A stretch of 60,416 bases of DNA, taken from contig NZ_KB904157.1 of assembly GCF_000380025.1 (NCBI RefSeq), forward strand, positions 1-60,416. Direction: 5' to 3'. This stretch comes from Streptococcus entericus DSM 14446. Lineage in GTDB: Bacteria; Bacillota; Bacilli; Lactobacillales; Streptococcaceae. The translations under genes and the position numbers were made by a program. Under the pieces are notes generated by a model, which ran no database searches, had not been told where the DNA came from, and was given only the letters and a program-made list of their open reading frames with translations. Positions 1-9,827 of the stretch are shown here, in pieces; the first letter of the stretch is position 1; each line of letters starts with the position of its first letter.

Positions 1-257
1 CCATACATCGTCTCATTCGGACAATGTATTACCTCATTATGCATAACAAACTTTACGATTACACTTTAACCCAAAATCAGTAAAATTGTTTATGCCATAT
101 TATTGTAACACCTTATTTCAAAAATCACAAAATAAGGTGTTGGTTTTGTATACACTTTTTATGTAAATCTTTAGTGTAAAGTAAGGTCACTTCCCTATTT
201 TGATGACTGTATGAAAATTATTTTTTCTCTAAAACCTTGATAGACTTGACAAATGGT
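1..257. other. AT-rich stretch without a gene
   Basis: I see no convincing gene here. The only clear structure is a perfect 12-bp inverted repeat at 107-141, listed separately. The upstream neighbour lies outside the window, so this may hold the 3' end of its transcription unit. Confidence 0.5.
107..141. repeat. 12-bp perfect inverted repeat
   Basis: AACACCTTATTT at 107-118 is exactly complementary to AAATAAGGTGTT at 130-141, around an 11-nt loop. No T-run follows on either strand, so it is not a classic intrinsic terminator. It could be an operator or a factor-independent 3' structure of the gene left of the window. Confidence 0.5.
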
Positions 258-286
258 AGAAAAAAGCCCGCTCCATTGAGCGGGTT
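258..286 (-). terminator. Terminator of the DUF975 gene
   Basis: CCCGCTC (267-273) pairs with GAGCGGG (278-284). Read on the minus strand, the stem is followed by a T6 run (the a-run at 260-265). It lies just past the stop codon of the minus-strand gene at 291. Confidence 0.8.
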
Positions 287-290
287 TACT

Positions 291-1052
291 TTAGTGTTCA
301 GGCGTTTTGAGTTGGTCATAAAAAATGGCATCAGCTGTTGTGATATAAGGCAAAACATAGATAAGAGCCAATCCGAGAGTAATCCCTGTCAAGATATACC
401 AACCGATAAAGGAGAGATGGAGAATAAAGAGGTCAAATTTTTTGCCAACCATCAGCTCCTTGCTTTCTTTAAAAATATCAAAGGGGTCAAGATCTTTTCC
501 GTCTTCCATACGGTCAAGCAAAATCAGTTCAGCTTGGCTGTAGGCATAGGCCTTAATGATTAACATGACAAACCCGATGAGCCAGCAAATAAAAGAGAGA
601 GCAACATAAAACGAGTTCATATGTCCTGAATTTAGCCCCGTATAGACTAATAAAATGATTGCTGGACCGATGCAAAGAACGATCCAAGGCAACAACAGCA
701 AGAGCCGAACGACATAGAGCAAGAGGTAGTGGAGGAAGATTCGTCCTGAGAAGGTTCTCAGGCTGTCTTTATAGCTCACCTCGTCACGTTTTTGTCTCAC
801 CACTTCAACCATGGTGTAGGTTGTTGCTAAGCCCATTAAACTGATAATAAAGCTGATTAACTGTGGGAAAAGAGAGGAGCCTCTATAGGCTGTTTGTGCT
901 AGGGCATAACCACTGTAAACAGTCGCTGTTTCTCTGAGCTGGATAAACATAAAAAACAGGCTTAGGGTAATAGGTAACCAAAAAAGCTGGTATTTGGTAG
1001 AGAGATGTTTAAGTGTTTCACGGGCTTTTTCGCGAATATCATACGATGACAT
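291..1052 (-). CDS. DUF975 family membrane protein
   Basis: A 253-residue polytopic membrane protein of the DUF975 family, function unknown. A short cytoplasmic N-terminus (MSSYDIREKARETL) is followed by about five hydrophobic segments; the middle contains a conserved-looking stretch with VRQKRDEVSYKDSL and FLHYLLL. The frame stays open upstream to 1319, but that part reads through a non-coding repeat. The ATG at 1052 follows a GGAGGA ribosome binding site and fits the family start, so I use it. The gene stands alone, divergent from tgt, with its own terminator. Membrane location is inferred from the hydrophobic segments. Confidence 0.85.
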   Translation of the reverse strand: MSSYDIREKARETLKHLSTKYQLFWLPITLSLFFMFIQLRETATVYSGYALAQTAYRGSSLFPQLISFIISLMGLATTYTMVEVVRQKRDEVSYKDSLRTFSGRIFLHYLLLYVVRLLLLLPWIVLCIGPAIILLVYTGLNSGHMNSFYVALSFICWLIGFVMLIIKAYAYSQAELILLDRMEDGKDLDPFDIFKESKELMVGKKFDLFILHLSFIGWYILTGITLGLALIYVLPYITTADAIFYDQLKTPEH

Positions 1053-1101
1053 AGTGTCCTCCTTTATTATGTTCTTCCTATTATAGCATAATTTATGGTA
1101 A

Positions 1102-2580
<1,479 letters not shown>

Positions 2581-2646
2581 GTTTTTAGATTTTTAGGGGC
2601 ATAGCAGAGTTTATACACGCTATCGATTAAAAATAGAGAGGAACTT

Positions 2647-3285
2647 ATGATGTCATCAGATTTTTTTAAGAACATCGCAGAGCAGCTCAGCGATGGCAAG
2701 CGGCATACGGTGCGTATCTATGGTCACGGGGCTTCAGGCAAATCAACCTTAGCAGCTGCGCTATTGTCCTACCTCGACCCAGAGCAGGTCAACCTCATCG
2801 AAACGGATGCCTATATCATTGACGGTCAGCTCCGACAGCTGGTTCGGCCTGCGGATGCACCACATCAGAAAGTGACCGCTTCTATGCCTGTCTCTCACGA
2901 ATTAGCCAGCCTGACGCGAGATATTCAAGCCCTACAAAAGGGCATGGATATCCTGACCATCGACTGCTCTCCTTGGGCACCGCAGCAGGTCCTAACTGGG
3001 AGCAAGCCGATTCTGATCGTGGAGGGCATGTCTTCTGCCTTTTTGGACAAGTCCCTCTTTGATCTGTCTATCGCCTGCTATACCGATCCCGAGACAGAGT
3101 TGGCTAGACGTTTGGCGCGGGATGTGGCTCATCGTGGTCGAGTTCCTGAATTTGTTTTGCAAACGCATCAGGCGCGTCGTCAGCAGTACGAGACCTACTA
3201 CCAGCACCTGCTTGAAGAGGCAGATATTCTTGTTGACCAGTCGGAGGATGGATTTGTGGTAAAGCACGTGACACAGCCGTCTTAA
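2647..3285 (+). CDS. Uridine kinase-like P-loop kinase
   Basis: A 212-residue P-loop protein resembling the uridine kinase/phosphoribulokinase group. The Walker A motif GHGASGKST is at residues 26-34, an acidic DAYI element follows near residue 58, and the strand ILIVEGMSS near residue 125 is the Walker B-like region. The basic stretch ELARRLARDVAHRGR looks like the lid of nucleoside kinases. Two adjacent ATGs (2647 and 2650) follow an AGAGAGGAAC ribosome binding site, and either is possible. The substrate cannot be read from sequence. It lies downstream of tgt and may be cotranscribed. Confidence 0.75.
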   Translation: MMSSDFFKNIAEQLSDGKRHTVRIYGHGASGKSTLAAALLSYLDPEQVNLIETDAYIIDGQLRQLVRPADAPHQKVTASMPVSHELASLTRDIQALQKGMDILTIDCSPWAPQQVLTGSKPILIVEGMSSAFLDKSLFDLSIACYTDPETELARRLARDVAHRGRVPEFVLQTHQARRQQYETYYQHLLEEADILVDQSEDGFVVKHVTQPS

Positions 3286-3604
3286 AACAATGTCTCCTAA
3301 CTGTTCTAATTGCTTGGCTTCGTCTGTGTAAAGTGCTAGCATTTTACAGTTTATCTGTTATGGTCGTGCTGATTTGAGAGGCAAAGATTAGTCACCCGTC
3401 GTGGTGCTACAATTACGCCTCCACATTGCTCAAACGATTAGTTGAAGGGGCTGTTTGAGCAGTCAAAGAATCACCATTGGCAGGGCTATTCAGCTGGTAA
3501 GAGGCTGGGAAGACTGTCTTAAAACGACTAAATGACTTAGAGTATTGTCATCAACAAACGTTACTCTAAGTCATTTTATAGTGTAATAGTTAACTGCTAG
3601 ACTC
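3286..3604. other. Gap with decayed repeat-like sequence and a hairpin
   Basis: No gene. The segment TCTCCTAACTGTTCTA...GGCTT near 3290-3318 resembles one at about 43725-43750 (GCTCCTAACTGCTCTATCTGGCTT), so both may be decayed copies of one repeat. The right end carries the strong hairpin listed at 3530-3576. Confidence 0.5.
3530..3576. terminator. Bidirectional hairpin between convergent genes
   Basis: AAATGACTTAGAGTA (3530-3544) is exactly complementary to TACTCTAAGTCATTT (3562-3576): a 15-bp stem with a 17-nt loop between two convergent genes. The T-runs are weak, but its position supports a role as a shared terminator. Confidence 0.6.
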
Positions 3605-4207
3605 TTAATGTGATGCTTTCTTTGCTTGTTGCATGGTTGATTCATCACGTTGGGCAGGTTTTAGGAGATAGTTCCCGAATGCCGTAATTGTCAGCAGATA
3701 AAAGACAAACATAAATGGCAGATTCTGGCGGACACTCTCAATCAACTGAACATGGACAAAGATAAGACCAACAGCTGCTGCAATTAACCGATTGAACCAG
3801 AGCATCAATCGAGAGGGCATCCCCTTGGAAGGACTTGACATGTTCTGTATAATCCAGAACATCAGGCTATAGGTACCCATTGCCAGCAGGAGCATTAACG
3901 CGAGACGACCGGACAAACTCCCCCAACTGATACCTGGACTCAGCTGGGCATGTGATAAGGATAGGGGCAAACTTGCCAAAGCCAGTGCAACTTGCCCTAG
4001 CACTGCGCTGCTACCGTCAAGCCATTTAGGCTTGCCTGCCAAAAATAGAGCTGCCAAAAGCCAAACATAAGCAAATATGCCAGTTGTTAAAGCAAAAATC
4101 TGTGTCAAGTCAGCAACACCTGCTCCCAAGGCATAACAAACTAAGAGTAGTAGTGGGATAAGAGTAGTGATTATGAGCCAAACCAGCCCTGAAAGGTAAC
4201 GTGACAT
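3605..4207 (-). CDS. Uncharacterised polytopic membrane protein
   Basis: A 200-residue protein with about six hydrophobic segments: residues 6-30, 35-58, 68-85, 95-115, about 135-155 and 163-182. The C-terminal tail is short and charged (KPAQRDESTMQQAKKASH). No family motif is recognised. The start at 4207 is supported by GGAGGA eight bases upstream on the minus strand. It converges on the kinase gene and diverges from the MBL hydrolase gene. Its role is unknown. Confidence 0.7.
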   Translation of the reverse strand: MSRYLSGLVWLIITTLIPLLLLVCYALGAGVADLTQIFALTTGIFAYVWLLAALFLAGKPKWLDGSSAVLGQVALALASLPLSLSHAQLSPGISWGSLSGRLALMLLLAMGTYSLMFWIIQNMSSPSKGMPSRLMLWFNRLIAAAVGLIFVHVQLIESVRQNLPFMFVFYLLTITAFGNYLLKPAQRDESTMQQAKKASH

Positions 4208-4348
4208 AATAATCCTCCAAAAGATAAGATAAGCCTATTATAGCGTAATTGACAGCAGAATAACAGGGCTTTCCTTTTTCTTGAATGATTACAAAAAAGC
4301 TGAAAGAGTTTTTATGATATAATAAAGAAAAGACCAAAGGAGTTCATC

Positions 4349-5128
4349 ATGAAACTACAGACACTGGGTTGCTGGGGCGGTTACCCCTATCAAGAGCAAG
4401 GAACAACCAGCTTTCTCTTAACAGGCGAGGACGGCTTCACCCTTCTTATCGACTGCGGTAGCCGTGCCCTCAACGAGCTGGAGAAAATCATGTCTCCCCT
4501 TGACCTTGATGCGGTTATCATCAGTCACTACCATCCAGACCATGTGGCGGATCTTGGCGTCTTGCGCCATTATCGCCAGCTTTACCCTAAAGACCAGTGG
4601 ACACCTCGTGTTCTGCCTATCTATGGTCACACCGAGGACGCCCATGAGTTTGCCAAACTCACCATTCCTGATGTTAGCGAAGGGATTGCTTATGGCCCTA
4701 ATCAAGCCTTCACGATTGGTTCATTCACCATTAAGGTGATGAAAACCGTTCACCCTGTTCCGTGTTATGCGATGAAAATAGCAGAGCAGGCAACAGGACA
4801 GGTGCTGGTCTTTACAGGAGATACAGGTTACTTTGATGGCTTAGCAGACTTTGCTAGCGGAGCAGACCTCTTTTTAGCTGATGTTTACTTTTATGAGGGC
4901 AAAGAAAACCATCCTGCCCATCTGACTAGTAAGGAAGCAGGTCTCATTGCCAAAGAAGCAAACGTGAAAAAACTTATTCTGACTCATCTGCCTCAGTTTC
5001 CAGAGCCGCATATTTCACCAGATAACCATCTGGAAACCCTCAGGCAACAAGCCCAGCACTGGGCAGAGAGGATTCCTGTCGAACTTGCCCAGCCTCATAA
5101 GGTTTGGGATTTGGGAGATCTGACATGA
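4349..5128 (+). CDS. MBL-fold metallohydrolase
   Basis: A 259-residue metallo-beta-lactamase-fold hydrolase, likely cytoplasmic. The metal-binding signature HYHPDH is near residues 60-65. TVHPVPCYAMKI near residue 132 supplies a further His, FTGDTGYFD near residue 155 the bridging Asp, and LTHLPQF near residue 212 the final His. The arrangement is like RNase Z or YhfI-type phosphodiesterases, but the length and missing RNase Z features leave the substrate open. A good AAAGGAG lies before the ATG. Its stop overlaps the tadA start as ATGA, so the two are translationally coupled. Confidence 0.85.
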   Translation: MKLQTLGCWGGYPYQEQGTTSFLLTGEDGFTLLIDCGSRALNELEKIMSPLDLDAVIISHYHPDHVADLGVLRHYRQLYPKDQWTPRVLPIYGHTEDAHEFAKLTIPDVSEGIAYGPNQAFTIGSFTIKVMKTVHPVPCYAMKIAEQATGQVLVFTGDTGYFDGLADFASGADLFLADVYFYEGKENHPAHLTSKEAGLIAKEANVKKLILTHLPQFPEPHISPDNHLETLRQQAQHWAERIPVELAQPHKVWDLGDLT

Positions 5129-5637
5129 TTGATTTCAGTCCAGAGGAAAAAGCCTATTTTATGGGGGAGGCACTCCTAGAAGCGGAAAAGTCGCTCACCA
5201 AGGCAGAAATTCCCATCGGTTGTGTCATCGTTAAGAATGGTCAAGTTATCGGTCGAGGACACAATGCGCGCGAGGAACTCAACCAAGCCATCATGCATGC
5301 GGAAATCATGGCCATCAATGAGGCCAATCAGGCGGTCGGAAACTGGCGTTTGTTGGACTGTACACTCTTTGTGACCATCGAGCCTTGCGTTATGTGTAGC
5401 GGAGCTATTGGGCTTGCCCGTATCCCGCAGGTTATCTATGGGGCGAAAAACCCAAAGTTTGGTGCCGCAGGTAGCCTCTATGAGATTTTGACGGATGAGC
5501 GGCTCAATCATCGAGTGACGGTCGAGCACGGGGTTTGTGAGCAGGAGTGTGCAACCATCATGCAGGAGTTCTTTCGTCAAGGACGAGAACGAAAGAAGAG
5601 TGAAAAAAGCTTGTCAAATACTCAGAATATGCTATAA
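5125..5637 (+). CDS. tadA: tRNA-specific adenosine deaminase
   Basis: TadA deaminates A34 of tRNA-Arg(ACG) to inosine. The 170-residue product carries the zinc site HAE (H58, catalytic E60) and PCVMC (C88, C91), all intact. The ATG at 5125 overlaps the preceding stop codon; a longer upstream frame to 5104 lies inside the MBL gene and adds nothing conserved. The gene is followed within 10 bp by the SRP RNA, an arrangement common in streptococci. Confidence 0.95.
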   Translation: MIDFSPEEKAYFMGEALLEAEKSLTKAEIPIGCVIVKNGQVIGRGHNAREELNQAIMHAEIMAINEANQAVGNWRLLDCTLFVTIEPCVMCSGAIGLARIPQVIYGAKNPKFGAAGSLYEILTDERLNHRVTVEHGVCEQECATIMQEFFRQGRERKKSEKSLSNTQNML

Positions 5638-5643
5638 TAGAAT

Positions 5644-5720
5644 CGGAGCAAGGTTCTTGCGTGAAGCGGGTCAGGGGAGGAATCCAGCAGCCCTAAGCGA
5701 GGTAGAGCCTGTGCTCTTTT
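5644..5720 (+). ncRNA. ffs: Signal recognition particle RNA, small bacterial type
   Basis: This is the 4.5S-like scRNA that binds Ffh. The apical domain GTCAGGGGAGGAATCCAGCAGCCCTAA (GTCAGG and AGCAGCC flanking the asymmetric loops) is the universally conserved Ffh-binding hairpin. GAGCA (5646-5650) pairs with TGCTC (5712-5716) to close the helix, followed by a T-run that ends transcription. The ends are estimated to within a few bases. Its receptor gene ftsY is also in this window. Confidence 0.92.
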
Positions 5721-5741
5721 TTTGTTGTTTTTAGCCCAAAA

Positions 5742-5773
5742 GAAACGAGCAGGTTTTTGGACCTGCCCGTTTC
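5742..5773 (-). terminator. Terminator hairpin downstream of def
   Basis: GAAACGAGCAGGT (5742-5754) pairs with ACCTGCCCGTTTC (5761-5773) with one mismatch. On the minus strand it is followed by CTTTTGGGCT, so it can stop transcripts from def. On the plus strand there is no T-run. Confidence 0.5.
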
Positions 5774-5885
5774 AAGGAGAGTTATGAAAAAGAAAAAATT
5801 TTAGGAGTGACTATAGTATAGACAAGTTAGCTTAATTCTAGCTTAACGAAAAAATCTTAGTGAATGGCTACCAAGGTGGCAACTG

Positions 5886-6497
5886 TTATAGCAAGAGTAA
5901 GTCCTCAGGCTCTTCAAATGGGTTAGCCTTATTGATACGGTCGTAGAAGAAGATGCCGTTGAGGTGGTCAATTTCATGTTGGACGACGATGCTGTTAAAT
6001 CCTCTGAGTTTTAGACGTTGGTTTTGCCCATTTTTATCAATGTAATCGATGGTTACTCGGGCATGTCGTGGGACATAACCTTCAATGGGACGATCAACCG
6101 ATAAGCACCCTTCACCGTCTGCTAAGGCTGCTCTCTGAACGGAGTGGGCTACGATTTTGGGGTTGAACATGATGACTTCCAAGGCATAGGCTTCTTTAGG
6201 CGGGTTGCCGTCAGCATCTTCTGGATTTGGCACGAGGGCTGCGATGATACGTTTAGAGATGTCTAATTGTGGCGCTGCTAGACCAACTCCAGCTCGCAAG
6301 CCCATTTTCTCACTGATAACCGGGTCTTGAGAGTTTTTAAGAAATTGCAACATCTTCTCCCCCAAAATAATGTCCTCATCACTTAATGGGAGACTAACTG
6401 GTTCGGCTGTTGCCCTCAAGGTAGGGTTGCCTTCGCGGATAATATCAGTCATGTCAATCAAGTGGCTGGCGCGAATAATGTTTTCTTGTGGTGTCAT
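5886..6497 (-). CDS. def: Peptide deformylase
   Basis: Def removes the N-formyl group from nascent proteins using a ferrous ion. The 203-residue protein is of the Gram-positive type 2 class, with the insert between motifs expected there ([17 protein letters not shown]). Motif 1 GVGLAAPQ is near residue 70, motif 2 EGCLS near residue 129 with the metal-binding Cys, and motif 3 HEIDH near residue 174 with the two His ligands. The start at 6497 has AGGAAG upstream on the minus strand. It is monocistronic and divergent from the permease gene. Confidence 0.96.
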   Translation of the reverse strand: MTPQENIIRASHLIDMTDIIREGNPTLRATAEPVSLPLSDEDIILGEKMLQFLKNSQDPVISEKMGLRAGVGLAAPQLDISKRIIAALVPNPEDADGNPPKEAYALEVIMFNPKIVAHSVQRAALADGEGCLSVDRPIEGYVPRHARVTIDYIDKNGQNQRLKLRGFNSIVVQHEIDHLNGIFFYDRINKANPFEEPEDLLLL

Positions 6498-6629
6498 TGC
6501 GATACTTCCTGTCTAATCATTTCTATTACTATACCATAAAAGACTAACAAAGAAAAGTTTGAAGAGGGGGTTAAAAAACAGCAAATGTTAACTTTTTAAT
6601 TGTTTTTTTATATTTTTTAAAGAAATAAC

Positions 6630-6658
6630 TTGATTAAGGCTTGTTTTCTTGCTAAAAT
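6630..6658 (+). promoter_or_regulatory. Promoter of the NCS2 permease gene
   Basis: TTGATT (6630-6635) and TAAAAT (6653-6658) are separated by exactly 17 bp, 32 bp before the start codon. No purine riboswitch was seen in the short leader. Confidence 0.75.
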
Positions 6659-6690
6659 TAGGCTCTAATCAATAAAGAAAGAGAACGAAA

Positions 6691-7998
6691 ATGACAAGAA
6701 ACTCTTCAAGAAATTCAACTACCTTGCTTTATGGTCTCGATGATCGACCGACCTGGCCTGAAACGATTTTATTGGCCTTGCAGCATATTTTGGCTGCTTT
6801 TGCAGGTATCGTTGCCGTGCCTTTGGTGATTGGTAGCGCCTTGAACTTTTCTGCTCAAGAGACTGCCTTGATGGTGAGTGCTACCGTTTTTGCGTCAGGG
6901 TTGACAACGATTCTTCAATCCAAAGGGATTGGACCTCTAGGTTCTCGAGTGGCCAATATGATGGGGACTGACTTTACCTTTGTTAACCCATCCATTGCTG
7001 TTGGTGCTAAATTTGGTGTGGCGGGCATTGTGGCAGCCACTATCACAGGAGCTCTTGCGGAGGTTGTTCTTAGCCGCTTTATTAAGCCGTTGATGAGATT
7101 TTTCCCGCCTTTGATTATTGGTATTGTGGTTTCGTTAATCGGTGTGACCTTGTTACCTGTCAGCATTGATTGGGCTGCAGGAGGTTTTGGCGCTGCGGAC
7201 TATGGCTCGGTTAAGAATTTGGCGGTTGCCTTTGTGGTCATGGTGTTCACTCTGATTCTTAGTCACTTTGGCAAGGGCATGTGGAAAACAGCAGCAGTTT
7301 TTGTCGGCATGGTTTTCGGCTACCTCATCTCGATTCCTTTGGGAATGGTTGACTTATCAGCTGTTTCAGCCGCGTCTTGGTTGGCAATACCAAATCCCTT
7401 GCGCTATGGGTTTACCTTTGACTTGGCTTCCACCCTATCATTTGTGCCAGCGTATATCGTGTCAAGTATCGGTACAGTCGGTGTCGTGATGGCGATTGGT
7501 GAAGCCTCACAGACTAAAGTGAGCAGTGAGCAAATCTCGTCTGGAGTTTTGGCAGATGGCATTGGGTCAATGATTTCAGGGGTGTTTGGAGCAGGACCAA
7601 ACACAGCCTTTTCTCAGAATGTCGGCTTGATCACCTTGACCAAGGTTGCCAGTCGCCACGTCATGATTGTTGCGGGAGCTATTTTGGCTGTTCTTGGACT
7701 ATTTCCAAAACTATCAGCTTTGATTTCAGTCATGCCAAGTCCTGTGCTTGGTGGTGTTGGGGTTATCATGTTTGGCTTAGTGGCTGCCCAGGGCTTAAAA
7801 ACGTTGGGACAAGTTGAGTTGGGTGACCGAGAACTCTTGATTATCTCAGTTGCTTTTGCCTTAGGCATCGGTGTAACGGTACGTCCCAATATCTTGGACA
7901 ATCTGCCAGAAGCCTTTCGCATGATTTTCTCTTCAGGGATTTCAACAGGCACTTTGGTGGCTCTCTTGCTTAATATTATTCTACCTAAGAAGCAATAA
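6691..7998 (+). CDS. NCS2 family xanthine/urate-type permease
   Basis: A 435-residue nucleobase:cation symporter-2 with about 13-14 membrane segments. The N-terminal LALQHILAAFAG contains the conserved QH of the family, and the signature region GPNTAFSQNVGLITLTKVASRHV (split here around residues 297-319) is closer to PbuX/uric-acid permeases than to uracil permeases such as UraA. The likely substrate is therefore xanthine or a related purine. The start is supported by AAAGAGAACGAAA upstream. In many Firmicutes this gene sits with xpt behind a riboswitch; here it is alone with a plain promoter. Confidence 0.85.
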   Translation: MTRNSSRNSTTLLYGLDDRPTWPETILLALQHILAAFAGIVAVPLVIGSALNFSAQETALMVSATVFASGLTTILQSKGIGPLGSRVANMMGTDFTFVNPSIAVGAKFGVAGIVAATITGALAEVVLSRFIKPLMRFFPPLIIGIVVSLIGVTLLPVSIDWAAGGFGAADYGSVKNLAVAFVVMVFTLILSHFGKGMWKTAAVFVGMVFGYLISIPLGMVDLSAVSAASWLAIPNPLRYGFTFDLASTLSFVPAYIVSSIGTVGVVMAIGEASQTKVSSEQISSGVLADGIGSMISGVFGAGPNTAFSQNVGLITLTKVASRHVMIVAGAILAVLGLFPKLSALISVMPSPVLGGVGVIMFGLVAAQGLKTLGQVELGDRELLIISVAFALGIGVTVRPNILDNLPEAFRMIFSSGISTGTLVALLLNIILPKKQ

Positions 7999-8000
7999 AA

Positions 8001-8019
8001 AACCAGCCTAAGGCTGGTT
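8001..8019 (-). terminator. Terminator of the lipoprotein/cupin unit
   Basis: AACCAGCCT and AGGCTGGTT form a 9-bp hairpin. On the minus strand it runs into TTTTTTA, so it fits as the terminator for genes at 8063-9244. Confidence 0.7.
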
Positions 8020-8024
8020 GAAGG

Positions 8025-8054
8025 GGCAAGTCTTGCGTGAGGCTTGCCTTTTTT
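8025..8054 (+). terminator. Terminator of the permease gene
   Basis: GGCAAG (8025-8030) pairs with CTTGCC (8043-8048), followed by T6 on the plus strand. Confidence 0.75.
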
Positions 8055-8062
8055 GTCTGCGC

Positions 8063-8762
8063 TTAAAAGGCTGTCCATGATAAACTGTCCATATCAAGAA
8101 TTGCTCTACCCTGGTTAAACTGATAAGGTTCAGCTACACCGCTTGCTCGCATATCAAAGTCCGCTTCCCCAATCACCCAATGCCCGCTGTTATCAGGTGA
8201 TAACTGGTAGAGGGTAGCAGTGCCTTGCCCGCTTGCCGAATGCCAAGAGACGGATTCTACAGTGCCGTCTTGGTAGATGACAAAACCCTCTCGACCACCG
8301 CCTGCACCTGCCACATGAGTCCGCGCAAGATAGATCGGTACCCCATTTTGCAGGTAGTAGAGGGCGGCTGGTGAGACCTGTCCATTAAAGAAGTGGCTCG
8401 TCAGCAACTCGGCTGTCCCATTACCATCAATATCAACAAAAGCATAGTGTGTTGCCAGCCCTGCTGTCTTATCCGTCGCCACCAGGTGGAGGGTGGTGGC
8501 ATAAAGCTCTTCATTGCTCGGTGCTGGTGGTTGGCTTTCAGCTTGGGGCTTTGGTGTTGCCATAGCAGAGCTGGATGCCGCTATCGTTTGGCTTGATGTT
8601 TCGGTCTGGGAGCTTGAACTGGTGGTGGTTGATGTGGAGTTAGAACTATTAGCCTGCTTTGATGAGCTGACTGATGTTGGAACACTTGGTTTTTTGTGTT
8701 GACTGACAAGCCGTGAGTACAAGAAGTGAGCTGGTCAGTACTGTCAGGATGATTTTCTTCAT
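8063..8762 (-). pseudogene. Frameshifted secreted lipoprotein gene
   Basis: The ATG at 8762 (GGAG upstream) encodes a lipoprotein signal, MKKIILTVLTSSLLVLTAC, with lipobox LTAC and Cys 19. The frame then enters an A6 tract (minus strand, about 8690-8696), shifts and stops after about 35 residues. The second frame, open from there to 8063, encodes a Ser/Thr-rich linker and a folded domain of about 150 residues with YAFVDIDGNGTAELL, a DxDGNG calcium-type loop. Losing one A from the tract joins both parts as CQSTQKPSVPTS. So this is either a real frameshift, a phase-variable switch, or a sequencing error. It begins 3 bp after the cupin stop, so they are one operon. Confidence 0.8.
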
Positions 8763-8764
8763 TG

Positions 8765-9244
8765 TCAGTCTCCTTTAGTTAAGCGGGTGATGATGTCAGC
8801 GTGGTCAGGGTAACTGACTAACAGGTCCTCTCGGTCAAAGAGTTCAAAATCCTCATACTCAAAACCAGGAGCCACCATGCAGGAGACCAGCGCAAAGGCA
8901 CCCTCGTCTTCTACTATAGAACCAAAGATAGTGCCTTTTGGGACACAATACTGTAAGCGGCAATTATCTAGCACCTTGTCGCTTAAATTGACTGCCTCGT
9001 AGGTTCCGTCTGGGTGTATCATATGAATCGTTAGAGGTGCGCCAGCATGAAAATACCAGATTTCATCTGCCGTTAGGCGATGAAAATGTGACGGACTTTC
9101 CGCCGTTAACAGGAAATAAATACTGGTGTAAAGTGCCCGATCTGTCCTGGCAGATTCTTTTGATTTGTAGATCTGCCGATAATAGCCGCCTTCAATATGA
9201 GGAACAAGTTCCAGGGCTTCAATCCAGTCATCAATCGTTGTCAT
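8765..9244 (-). CDS. Cupin protein of the DUF985 family
   Basis: A 159-residue single-domain cupin of the DUF985 (cupin_5) family, function not established. Landmarks are the N-terminal HIEGGYYRQIY, SIYFLLT, then the cupin motif region SHFHRLTADEIWYFHAG near residues 52-69 and GTIFGSIVEDEGAFALVSCMVAPGF near residues 106-130 (shown in parts: a Gly-rich strand followed by VAPGFEYEDFEL). His residues at the first motif could bind a metal. It is the first gene of a two-gene minus-strand unit with the lipoprotein gene. Confidence 0.85.
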   Translation of the reverse strand: MTTIDDWIEALELVPHIEGGYYRQIYKSKESARTDRALYTSIYFLLTAESPSHFHRLTADEIWYFHAGAPLTIHMIHPDGTYEAVNLSDKVLDNCRLQYCVPKGTIFGSIVEDEGAFALVSCMVAPGFEYEDFELFDREDLLVSYPDHADIITRLTKGD

Positions 9245-9330
9245 AGCTTCTCCTTGTCGGGTGTCTTTTAGTTTATTTTACCATAATTTATTAGTTTTTT
9301 AAGGTCAATTCAGTTATTTTGCTCTGCCAT

Positions 9331-9359
9331 TTGACAAAAGTGAAAAAGGCTGATAAAAT
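9331..9359 (+). promoter_or_regulatory. Promoter of rpsO
   Basis: TTGACA (9331-9336) and TAAAAT (9354-9359) with a 17-bp spacer, a near-consensus housekeeping promoter 89 bp before the rpsO start. Confidence 0.85.
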
Positions 9360-9365
9360 GAAGAA

Positions 9366-9448
9366 GTCCAAGGACGAAACTAACTCTTTCTTGGTTCTGG
9401 GACTGCCAAGCCCAGCACTCGGATAGAGGAGAAAAAAGGAGAAAAACA
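9366..9448 (+). promoter_or_regulatory. rpsO 5' leader, candidate S15 autoregulatory site
   Basis: The roughly 80-nt leader contains CTGGGACTGCCAAGCCCAG, which folds into a GC-rich hairpin, ahead of GAGGAGAAAAAAGGAG. In other bacteria S15 represses its own translation by binding structured leaders. That this leader works the same way is inference. Confidence 0.4.
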
Positions 9449-9718
9449 ATGGCAATCTCAAAAGAGAAAAAAAATGAAATCATCGCTCAATATGCGCGCC
9501 ACGAAGGCGACACTGGTTCAGTTGAAGTACAAGTTGCTGTTTTGACTTGGGAAATCAACCACTTGAACAACCACATCAAAGAGCACAAACATGACTACGC
9601 TACATACCGTGGGTTGTTGAAAAAAATCGGTCACCGTCGTAACCTTTTGGCTTACTTACGTCGTACAGACGTTAACCGTTACCGCGAATTGATTCAATCA
9701 CTTGGTCTTCGTCGTTAA
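9449..9718 (+). CDS. rpsO: Small ribosomal subunit protein S15
   Basis: S15 binds the central domain of 16S rRNA early in 30S assembly. The 89 residues are the standard length. Conserved features are [13 protein letters not shown] near residue 18, the loop [11 protein letters not shown] near residue 46, and [12 protein letters not shown] near residue 61. A strong GGAG precedes the ATG. It is monocistronic, with a promoter and terminator of its own. Confidence 0.97.
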   Translation: MAISKEKKNEIIAQYARHEGDTGSVEVQVAVLTWEINHLNNHIKEHKHDYATYRGLLKKIGHRRNLLAYLRRTDVNRYRELIQSLGLRR

Positions 9719-9732
9719 GATGAATTGGACAG

Positions 9733-9756
9733 AACCTGCCTTTGGGCAGGTTTGCA
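9733..9756 (+). terminator. Terminator of rpsO
   Basis: AACCTGCC (9733-9740) pairs with GGCAGGTT (9745-9752), with a short T-run. Confidence 0.7.
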
Positions 9757-9827
9757 CTTTGCAAAATACTTTACTGATTAATTAAATTGTGATAAACTAG
9801 AAATACGTCAAAAAAAGGAGGAACACT

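Noticed and set aside
5784..5804. Mini gene MKKKKF with a good AAGGAGAG ribosome binding site after the SRP RNA
   Set aside because: Six codons, no downstream gene on this strand that it could attenuate (def is convergent), and chance occurrence is likely in A-rich DNA.
6659..6690. Purine riboswitch before the NCS2 permease
   Set aside because: The leader after the promoter is only about 25 nt, too short for an aptamer.
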